DNA of 64,000 bases, from NCBI GenBank assembly GCA_021229015.1, contig CM037784.1, positions 65,189,223 to 65,253,222 of the forward strand, read 5' to 3'. Both the position numbers and the translations under genes were made by a program. Numbering within the stretch: the stretch's first letter is position 1; the number at the start of each line of letters is the position of its first letter. Positions 49,901 through 61,900 of this stretch are shown piece by piece. The stretch comes from Solen grandis. Taxonomy: Eukaryota; Mollusca; Bivalvia; Adapedonta; Solenidae. The notes under the pieces were generated by a model. That model did not search any database. It saw only the letters and a program-made list of their open reading frames with translations, and was not told where the DNA came from.

Positions 49901-52900
49901 AAAATGCTTCAACCATTCTAGATGCTGTTCAGGATTATGACCGCTTAATTGTCCCTAAACCAAACCAGCTAAATGCGTTGCAATACTTTCTTGAAGGTGT
50001 ATCGGTTTCGATCACACAAAAACAGTTTGGTCGGCGTTTCAACCGCCATGTTGTTTTGAATCGGAGTATCACATGATACACACCATGGTCACGTGATAAC
50101 TCATTATGGAAGTCAAGGGGAACCAAGCCACTGTGTTTGAGTTTGAATCAGACCCTGAAAGAAATTAACCTCACAACTTTTGACTCCGCCGGTGCCAACG
50201 TATCCTGTCCTATTACCTTTTTACACCTAAACTTCCGGATGACGAATTCAGTGTATATCTCTTCAGATTCTATTTCCACTGCTATCTCCCCATAAATATC
50301 ACTCTTGCTCTCGGGCCAGTATTGAACACATTTGAGCTGAAATAAAGAATATTTGTTGGACAGAAGCATTTTGAAATAATTAAATAATCATTTCAGGGTT
50401 TAGTAGAATTGTAGCAGTTGTACAATTCATATGAAACTAATAGCATTTCGCGGCATAAATATAAGTACATGTATATGGTTGAGAAAATTGTGACATTGAT
50501 ATCAAAAGTTTAATGAAAGAATCGGGATATCGGGTCGATAAAATTCAAATCATGGTAACGAACGCCTATCGGAAAGACGTTATCCAGAATATGTCAAAGG
50601 AATGACACAATTCCAGATGTGAACTCTGAAATACTTCTCATAATACCCAAGATTAAGACAGAAACCGAACGTTTGTAGAAAATAATGAACAAAAAATATC
50701 TTTAGAAAGATATTCGGCGTAAGAAAAAAACAAGAACAAAAATAAAAATAAAGATATGAAAGTTAAAGAAAGTAAAACAGTTACAATAACGTTACGATAT
50801 ATTCAATATAATAACGCTGACAAATCTTAACTGGTCTGTGATTTTAAATGAATGCTAGAAAACGTTTTGTCGGTAATTTTAGGAAATGCAATATACTAGC
50901 CAGTAAAGGCACTATAACCGTCTTCCTGTTAAACGGACAAGGTGAAACAGACTATACAATACTGCAAATATTTATAACGTTTAGTTCGAAACAGGTCTCA
51001 GTAGAGACAGAAGTATTTTGATATAACAAACAAATGAACTGTATTTCTTTCCGAATTCTTTATTTGTATTTCGTGGATACAAGCCATATACTTCAGCGAG
51101 TTATCATCTCAACAAATAATTGTTTGTAACCCCTTCTCCTAAGCATATGCATTTTCTATCAATGCAAATCATTCAAATATTCATTTATTGATATTATCTT
51201 GCTTCATCATTCGTAAATAGATAAATAGTGGGGTTAGACAGCTACGCCGAAAAATAACAACACTAAAGCTTACGCGTCCTCGCTCATAGCATCCGGTCAA
51301 CATAACGATTGTCTTGATGTTTTCAGACCACACCATCCGCCAGACGTCGCTAATGGTGACATCCACCGCACCTTTATTAGGGTACAAATTTGTGATATAA
51401 AGGGCTAAATGTTTTACGAACGTTAAGCATGAGTTATTATTTATATTTTTAAATTATGGAATTTATTGCAAGTTGCGCGAAGCGCTGAATAACTGTATGT
51501 TTTTTTCACTAGTTAATGCATGAGCGTGGAATCTCCGCCCACTAAAATGTGTGCGGTATCGGTACTTTTCTACAGAAAACTACCTAGGCCGTGTTCCAAT
51601 TACATTTTGAGGAAACAAAACATGATGTAAAGCAGTAGCTGTCGCAACTAGATCCGCTCATGATTCACTTTAGTTAGTCATACAGGCACTATAAAATTAT
51701 ATTTTCTCCATATTAATACTCCACGGCTCATTTAGTGCAATATATTTGTTTCAAATTTTGAACGAAATACCAGCATTTCATTGAAATTAAGTATGACAAA
51801 ATTTAAGCCAGATTACTGTAAACTTTACTATATACATTTTTTAACCTGTTCTGTTTACATAAATATTGAAGCAAACTAATTTCTGTAGTTGTTACTATCA
51901 AATTATCTTAAAATGTCGAAAAAGGCAACTTACATATAAGTAAGAAAATGTTTCAACATACACAATTATGTGTTTCACACATTAAGATTTATACATCTTA
52001 GATATGAACTACACATTGCAGAAAATGTTGATTCAAAATGAAGGTGTTCAATAGACATTAACTTCATATGGGTATTTATAATACTTCTTCGGTACACTTG
52101 AGGAGACTTCCGGTACACAGGATCACAGACCAACCCTAAACCAGCTGGATGTTTTCCTCACATAAAATCATCTTAGTGCTTTAATCGAAACTCGAGCCCA
52201 CAGTGGTGAGTTATGGTTACGACTATAATCACTCGGTCACCGTTGCCCCTACCCTATGCAATGGCCTATTGAAAGTATGCAAGCTTGATCCTTTATCTTA
52301 CAGAGTTTTATTTTCACTTCTTGAATACCGTCTGCCAACTTCTTAATTCAATATTAGAAGAAACATTCCCTTACCTTGACATCCAATGTAAGTCCTCGGT
52401 TTGTTGGCATAGCCCTGTAGGAACAATCAAAGTTAAAACATGTCAACAGTATCTGACATTAGGGTAATCCATCCATCATTCCATCATTAAATTATGATCA
52501 TTGTCCTTCAAATGTTTTAAAAGACTTCAGACCAGATGCAAGCGTCCATTGAATTGGTGTTATAGGCTCTTTTGCTCAAATGCTAAAATTCCCACGATCA
52601 CTTGATGGACCATGATCACAATTAAATGAATGATTACCTTGAACATGTTTTGTATTGTTTGAAGTTCACGTAGAGCATTATTTAATCGTGTTTATAAAAG
52701 AATATACATAGTGACATACGTTTTTATAGGGGCCGCCGTGGCCGAGCGGTTAAAGTCGTGGACTACAAATCTCTCAGCCCCTAACCGCTGTTAGTTCGAA
52801 TCCCGGTAGGGACTTCGAATTTTTCATGTGAGGAAGCCTTCCAGCTGGCTTGCGGTAGGCCGGTGGTTCTACCTGGGTACCTCTGTGTACTCGGGGTCTT

Positions 52901-55900
52901 CCTCCACCTGTAATTAGCTGGACGTCGCTATATGATTGAAATACTATCGCAGTGACGGTAAACCCCAATACAACAACAACAACGTTTTTATAGGAGTAAA
53001 AAGAACTGACCGTTATGTAACTAGCATTGATGTAGTCTGAGTCAACTTGACCTTCTACTGTTGGCAAATGTACGCGATTCTTGTCATCTAAACGGAAGAA
53101 AAATCAAGCTTAGTAATACACGTGTTACTGTGGTACCTTAATCTGCTTTAAAATTCGAACTGATATGTAACGACCATGTTGCATCGCCACCAACAGTACA
53201 AAGGAACGTATTTCTCCATTGTTGTTTATATTTGTTTATATTTAAGATACCTGAATATTTCTTTTTCGTGATTATTTCTTTTCTGTTTGGTAACTATTCC
53301 TTATGATAAAAGAGAATGATAGAATGTGTCCCCTATCTTACTTAATATGTAAATTACTACTTAACGCCAAGTATTAAGTTGGAGGAATTCGAGCCAGTAC
53401 TAAGTTTCATTTAAATTGCACGACATGGCAGTTTTCAATTTCTCAAGGACAAAAAATAGGTGTGAAGTGTATGTAGTCATTAGAATTGACGAAATTTTAC
53501 TTGAAATAAAAGAACCCGGATGCAGAAACTATTTGTTCTTACATGTATACATTTCCTTGTATCTATTTTTAACTCTGTTGTTTTCTTTCCGGGCAGCATC
53601 TGTGCTATACAGTAAACCTTGCTTTAGGCCCTGAAGAAAAATAAAACAACCTAGGTTTTAACAATACGGTATGGTTCATTTTGAATGCCAAGTAGTATGT
53701 ATAAGGCGTCCCGCTGAGAGTATTTCAGCAATTTAGAGATTCTGTCTACAAAACTTGCCTCACTGCATCACACTGTAGACAAGAGGATTTAGTGTCATAA
53801 AAATTTGTCGGAAATACGGGTTGGGGAAATATATGAGTAGTATGACATTAACACAAGTACGAAATAAAAGAACGTTGTTAGACATGAATCCTAAAACCCA
53901 TCGTGCTTTATATATTCCTAAGAAATAATTTAGCCTTATTTTTGAAGAAATTTTTAAGAGCCTTATATTTTGATTAAATTCTTAATGCTCAAATTAACGT
54001 GTAGGATTAAGGAGTATACACCCGCCTTTACAGTGCTGATATGTAACTAACATAGACATAAGATGTTAAAGATACAGAATGATCTGTATATAATCTGTTA
54101 TATTACCGCAAACTCAACAACAAGTTTAGTTGGGTTGCTCTTCATCTCAGTACAGAAGTTTGGTAGATCCGCAACTCTTATTCTTCCCTTGGAGGGGGGT
54201 GCGTTGTAATATTCTGTGGCGTGTTCCTTCTGGTTGTCATGGTTACCAATGTTATCTGGCCCTGACGTCACAACAGGAAGGATGTTGCCACTTGGTCTCT
54301 CGGAAACTGATGTTTGAAGTATTGGGCATTATTTTACTGGCTTGATTTTACAAGGTGTTAAAAAGAGAATACATAAATTCATTAAATTGTATTCATACAT
54401 GTTCTTTAAATGATAATAGTGATGGTATTTCTACTACTATGCTAATGTAAATAACAACAATCTTTATAATCATTGCCAGATCGATAATCAAACATACTGA
54501 AATGTCAAAAATGGGGGAAAAGAATCGTACTTAGTTTTATAAAAACAAAAACTGAAGCTGGAATCGAGAAAGAACTAGAACATCAATCAATAACAATGAG
54601 TGAATACCTATTTCACTGTTTAGAACATCTTGCTTTTCATAATTTGCCCCTCCTCCTCTCCTGAAAAAAAAAATCCACCAAAAAGACAATACTTGAAATC
54701 CACTGATCTCCAATTAAAAAATGAATACACAATGCATACATTTACTGCTGCTAGTGTTAATTTTGTTGTGCTATCAGATTTATTATGAAATTATATGTAA
54801 AGGAAAATAAAAGTAATAAATTGGACTTTTTAATAGTGATCATACAGCATCACCGTTTATGACTCATACCAAATATGTTTGACTATTTAACTTGACTATT
54901 TGAGTTAACCGTCACTTCGACAGTATTTCAGTCATATAGCGACGTCCAGCTAATTACAAATGGAGGAAGACCCCGAATGCACGGAGGCATCCGGGTAGAA
55001 CCACCGACCCACCGCAAGCCAGCTGGAAAGCTTCCTTACATGAAAATCCGAATGACCCTGTCGGGATTCGAACCCACGCGGTGAGGGGCTGAGTGAGTGT
55101 TAAACTAAATATGTTTGAAAACATAATTTTAAGCTCATTGCTAACATTGTAATAATCACTCATCTTCGTTTGGAGGGTTTGCCTTCTTATCAATCAGGGC
55201 ACAAAAAGGTATTCAGAATGGTGATATTGATAATCCAAAAACTGTCTAATTTCGAATTATTGGAAACCCTTTTCACTTTGTATCAAATTTTGTGTTGCTT
55301 GACAGAGACGATGATACTGATAAACAATAATAGAAATCTCCCTGACTTCATGTAGATAGCTGTTAAATACGTACGTTTCTCATACATTTTCATTTTCTAC
55401 GTAAAATTTGGCCATGCATAAAACGTATCCAGTTATGAATCCCTTGCATTGTGTGGTCATATAAACACCATACCGCTATAACTTCGTATTAGAGTACAAA
55501 CAGACTTATTTCAAAGATGGGAGAACAAGTCTGACATGCTTATCATCTGAATTGGTTTGCCCCACCCCATTCAACAAACCTGCTGTTAACAGCTCATTCA
55601 TGTACCATTGTCATTGATTCATGAAACAGGGAAATATGAAGTATTTTGACCAAGGTGTTAGGATCATTGACAGATGGGACTGTAGATCCAATCCCGGACC
55701 TTAGTCCTTACCTGACACAACCTGATACCTCTACAAGAAGAGAATATTTAACTATGACTGTAGAAACACAAACCACACTCACTTAGGTTGTCTCCGCCTG
55801 TATATGAAAAAAGCTACCCCAGCAGCAGCCACCACGACAAGGCCGCCCACTACCCCGCCAACCACGGCCCCTACACTGGAGGATGGGACCTTTTTCACTG

Positions 55901-58900
55901 AAACAATATTTAAATTTATTTAATGTACATAAGTTAAAAGCCCAATTGGTTTTCACATAAGGTCGTTACTTAGCAAATGTAACAATGAGTCTGAAAATGA
56001 AAAATTATTATACATTTTCAAACCGCATTTTTCATGTAAAACAAGATAAACAAAACGGATTTGTGAAATATACCTATATGGTTAAGGTATGATGCATTTC
56101 AAGCAAATCGTTTATGCAAATAAATTTCATACGAGTTACAGATACAGCATTCTATTCACAATTCCTTCACAATTATTATTATCAATAATAAATAGCGAAG
56201 TAAAACGATATGCCCTCAATGCCGTCTTGTTTTAGAACAAAATGAATAGTATTTTGTCTCTCTGACCGAGTAAATCCCACTGCCCCGAGTTGGAATCGAA
56301 CTAGGGACCTATTATATGCAATTCGGACATACATTTTTATATCTCGTCTACATTTACCAAATCAAATTGAAATAGGGCATTTAATAATGGAAAATGTAAA
56401 CGAGATACAAACGCATCCTACGCGTTCCTGTCGTGAAAAAAAATTACATATTAATTTGCAAACAGCTTGTACCGGTAATACCAGGACCCCTCGTCCCCTC
56501 CACTGGATCAATTGAATAGAAGAAGAATAATCTTATTTTACCAAAATCTCAGTGAAAAAGAGGAGGGGGGGGGGGACCCAGTCAACCAGTCATCCCCTTC
56601 TAAATCCGCGCATTTGCCTCGTGTAGATAGTCATAATCTAAGCAGCTATTGAAATTGCGTCTTCTTTTCCAAAAAATGCTTACTTTTGTTTTGACAGCAC
56701 AGCAAGAAAAAAAAAAATGACACCACCTGGACAAAAAATAATTTTATGTGAGACCATAATATCAATCTAGAGCATATTTACATTTTTACATTACATGGAT
56801 GCTATGCTTACATCTAATTCCTGAGGCACTTTATTAGAATTAAAACTTGTAGAATAAACAAAACACAAAAGAAACCCCTAGAATTTAAAGTATAATTAAC
56901 TAAAATGTATGGAAATCAAACTAGCATCTCTTATAATGTATACCTTAATAAAACGCCACCTAAAATAGCCAGCTCTGTTCTTTAGATTTGACCGAACGTA
57001 GTTGTAAATTACTGGTTTATAGGACTCCTAAAGACAGAACACTCAGTTGAGCATTTGAGTGGCGTACAATTTAAACATCCTTGTTTATTCGATTTCGACC
57101 ATATATTGTCTTTGACATTACGGTAAACGGTAAACATTTGATCCATTGCGATGTCATACTTAATGCGATGAATAAATTTATCAAAACAGGAACAAAACAA
57201 ACACAAACAGATGTAAATGTAATAAAAAAAAATCTCCTACTAACTTATGAAATCGAGTTAAGTATAGCTGTACCTGGGAAAAAATAGTTTTAAGTTTATT
57301 CTTAATGTAAACATCATCTCCTTGAATAAACGTACCTTTCAGATTTCCTTTTATAGAGATTCAAGCTTTCAAGTTATTTTATGACCGTGTTGTGACGTTT
57401 CACGGGGTATATAAATCAAAGACGACATACACAGTATGCAATGAACTTGTGTACACAATGATAAAAGGTAGAAACATAAACTTCTGATTTCAACCACTTT
57501 GATTTGATTAAATGTTGTGTTATCATCTGGTTGATTTTTCCTATTTCCTTTTATTTTTGCTGTCCGAGAAAGGTGAATTATTCACTTCTATGAAACACAC
57601 ACACACACACACATTTTATTAAGACACGGAGTACAGTCCAGGCTGCGTTCAGTTAACGTTTAAAGTCACTAACGTAAGCGTTTGCGCCCCTGTTGTATCT
57701 TAGAGAATGGCGACCAAATCCGTAACAGTCTCAAACGTTATGATTAACTGAACGCAGGGCGGGCAGTCTAATCTATCTTAAGCGGTCTGTCAAGAGATCA
57801 AGCCAAAAAGTCCACTCAGCCCAGGTAGCTGCTAAATGGGATTTTAATGAAGAATGAAATAACATTTTGTGTATGAAAATACTGAAACCGATATAAAACC
57901 GACTGCTAATACAGGTTCAATTGTATATATATTTGTATTATGACATAACAATAATGTACATAATATGCAAAAAAATAATAAAAAATAAAAAAATAACAAT
58001 AATAAATAAAATAACAACAAAAAAAAAACAAAACATAACACAAAATAAAATGTGGTTCCAGATAGATTTTTTTACATGACCGGACAAACAATGTAAGGAA
58101 TTTTAAGTACATGTGAAAAAAAATGTATTCAATTATAATCAAAAATACCAAAAGAATGGATTGGTTTTATGTGTCGGATTTGGCACCGTTACGATACAAC
58201 ACATTGTATATAAAGTATCACAATTCTTCAGTAGTTAAAAAAATGAATAACATTGCTCAGTTTGCAAGAATTTATGTTGAATCCACCAAAATTGAATAAA
58301 TCGAAAAATAGGCACATTCATGGGGAACACCGTATGAAGGTTTCTACGTACTGTTAAAAAAGGAACCTCGACTATCCTCACAGCCACGTTATACAAGTGT
58401 TACAAAGCAAAGAATCGGTATTGTTTCCCCATTTTAACCTCACGGTTCCTATTATATGTATTAATATTTGAGTGTTAATCAAATTTATCTTTCAAGAGTA
58501 TGTTGTGTGGCGTTTATTCGAACGCTCGGAAGGAAGACGCTGTAGTCTGGCGCGCCATAGTTACCTGCAGCATAAGGTACAAGTGAACAGCATGGGATAC
58601 GGCCCTGTCAAAAAACAACTTAGTAATTTGTACCCGATTCAATGCTTATATTGTCTTACCAATAACTGGCAACGGATTTCTTAAGCCAAAGTTTAACCTG
58701 TGTATTTGTGTTAGCACCATATTATAATTCTTAGATTTGTTTAAGATTTGTGATCTTTTTTTAAATTCGTTTGTCATTCCTGGAGAATAAGTTATATTCT
58801 GTTCTGCAGGTTACAATAAAACTCTTATTGCTCACAGCAATTGAAATTATACATTATTTTCCAATGCTTCAATTATTACTCCTTTAAAATTAAAAACTCA

Positions 58901-61900
58901 CACTTATTTAACTTATGACAGCAATGAGTCCTTTTTAGTTTGTTTACTGTGTGTATTAAACTTGGTTTATTTGATTTGATTTTTATGATTTAACATTATT
59001 TTATGCCATCAAAGGCTAACAGATTGCCAGTTAACTTAACAACTCTTTCTTCCGGGATCTGACTGTACTGAAAGGTTAACAAGTACTTCAGCACGCATCT
59101 CCATAGTTATAAATTATCATCTCAGAGACCGTACCCGGGATCGAACCCACAATCCCCGGCTTTACAGACAAGCGCCACTAATGCCGGTCTATTTATGTGA
59201 AACCCATGGTCCCTATTCTGTGTTTGGGCACTGGGACATGATACAACTTATATCCCAAACAGTAAATACATTCCTGCAATTCCGCGGGACTTTTTCTAGT
59301 ATAAATTATATCAACATATACTTACCATTCTGACATAGCGTCCCCTCATAATTATTCTTGCAACCAAAAGGGCACGTGCCATCCGTGTGACTACAATTCG
59401 ACGAGTCACAGTAGCCACACCCAAACGTACAGTTGGATCCATAGCTTCCCGGGACACACTCTGAAGTAGAAAATAATATCTTTTAACATTAATATGAAAT
59501 TGGCGTCCATCTTATTTACAGCACAACGGGTAGAACCAAGTTGATAAATTTAAAATGTATATCAAAACTTTCAACAAAATAAAAACCAACAAAATAACGT
59601 TAATTGTACGGTAAATAAAGCGGTAGAAACCAACGAAACAAAATGTATATCGCTATTGGGTTCAACTGTGTATTTTAACTTGTGTGTGCTCAAACCAGTC
59701 CTTCAATTCGAAGATTTATACTTTAAAAAAAAAAAAAAAAAAAAGACTTGGATCGAGCTAATGAACCCGATGTCTGCATTTTCATATGCTGCAATTATTA
59801 CACCCCTTTGAAATTAAAAACACACAATTTTAAACATGTGACATCAATGAGTCCTTTTTTTATTCACTGTGTGTGTTAAACTAGCAAATTATCCTTAGTG
59901 TGTTCTTTCAGAAAGAGAATGTATATATCTTAAATAAACACTGACCCTGGTCACATGTTTCCCCGAGGTATCCGTCCGAACATCCCTGTCCACAGAGACC
60001 GGTCTGGTGATGACACACTTGACCCTCTGCACAGTGGCCACAGGTAGAGGAGCAGTTTCTGCCATATGTACCTTTGTGACAAGCTGTAAATCATCGTCAA
60101 AATAGGTATATAAGTCAATGTTTATTTCAGGTAAGTTGTCCCCCCATAGATTTGATAGCTCGCCTGTAGGATTAAGAATCAAATAAATACGACATATTTT
60201 ACTAGCATAGGATGTAAAACATACATGTAATCATTTCGATTGTGCTGCTATGATAATGATGAGTATATCTAATGAAGTTTATAATTATTATGACATTGAT
60301 GATGTGTGCTAGACACAAAGCATCGAGACTTTGTAATCCCAATGACAGAAAGAAAACAAACGAAAATAAGCACGATACAAACAAAAGCATATACAGTCAA
60401 ACCTGTCTTAAGCGGTCAGTCAGGAGATCAAGAAAATGGTCGCTAAACATTGATGGTCGCTGAATAGAGGCTAACATATATCAAAATGCTAGTTTGGTAA
60501 TATAAAAAATGATCGCTAAATACAGGTTGACCGCTTAAAATGGGTGGTCGCTAATACAGGTTCAACTGTATTCTGACAGACTGATTCAAAGGCCATATAC
60601 GCAAAATAGAGCACATATAAATGTTAATCATATGAAGTAGATAATATAAGCTAGCAATCAGGATTTTATCACGCTCATTTACCTTCAATTGTTTACATAA
60701 TAATATCAAAGAAAGTAATAATATCAAAAATTAGAATTAGCACGTGAAAAATTTGGCATGTTTGATATGCTATCAATACAAGGCACAATTGTGGACTAAG
60801 TAATTGAATTACTAATTTTCTAGTACTAGAAAATGGCTATTAAGTCGATGATATTCTGCATGTAGCAAATATTTGAAGAAATTGTAATCTTAATATTTGA
60901 ACGACCGTATAAATATAACGCTACACCGAATGGGATGTACATAAACATTCACTGTCGCGTAAAAGTGTTATGGTGGTTTTAACGAATACATGCTGGACGA
61001 AAAAATAAGGCAAACACTAAATGAAATCTAAAAGAGACATACCCTATGTCTGGGTGCGTATATAACTACAAACTATATGTTTCTGGAATCTCAAAGTTTC
61101 TTCTATGTGATCTGGTGAAGCATTTTTTATTCTTTTGATAAAACATTTTGCAAATAATAAATAAAAATGATACTGAATTAAAAAGATACGGTAATTACTA
61201 TAACTTTTTATCTAAAAGTAATGGCAAGTTTCGTAGTTTTTTATGTGAAAAGTAGACTTGACTTGACTATTTGTGTTTACCGTCGCTTCGACAGTATTTC
61301 AGTCATATAGCGACGTCCAGCTAATTACAGGTGGATAAAAAATAGACACCATTTACTCAGAATGTATGTACCTAGTAGTTCAATACAGTAAAACCTCTTA
61401 CTGAGAACACCTACGTTTTCAGAGTACAATGATTCTTGATAGAGAAGGGATTTTAACCATGAATGTTAGTCTGAACCTGGCAGCTGTGTTTTTGATTCCG
61501 GGTGCTAATTGGTCGAGACGTTTGTCAATCTGAAATACTCTTTCGAAGCTAATCATAATTTTTCATAACAAGATGAGACTACCGACTGTTTGTCTCGTTT
61601 GTATTTGGGAGCATGCTTGACCTTATTCGAAGGGAGGCCTCCGTGGCCAACAGGGTAAAGTCGCTGACTTTAACACTCACTCAGCCCCTCACCGCGTGGG
61701 TTCGAAACCCGGCAGGGTCATTCGGATATTCATGTGAGGAAGCCTTCCAGCTGGCTTGCGGTAGGTCGGTGGTTCTACCCAGATGCCTCCGTGCATTCGG
61801 GGTCTTCCTCCACCTGTAATTAGCTGGACGTCGCTATATGACTGAAATACTGTCGAAGCGACGGTAAACTCAAATAGTCAAGTCAGTTGAAGCTGTTTAT

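Noticed and set aside
52731..52815. tRNA gene
   Set aside because: The A- and B-box-like start is the head of a SINE: the same head continues into a 250-bp body and tail repeated elsewhere, with a target-site duplication.
56270..56320. tRNA or SINE fragment
   Set aside because: Only a B-box-like GTTGGAATCGAAC-type segment is visible; too short to support a call.
57844..58151. Hydrophobic membrane protein on the minus strand
   Set aside because: It is the complement of an A-rich low-complexity stretch.
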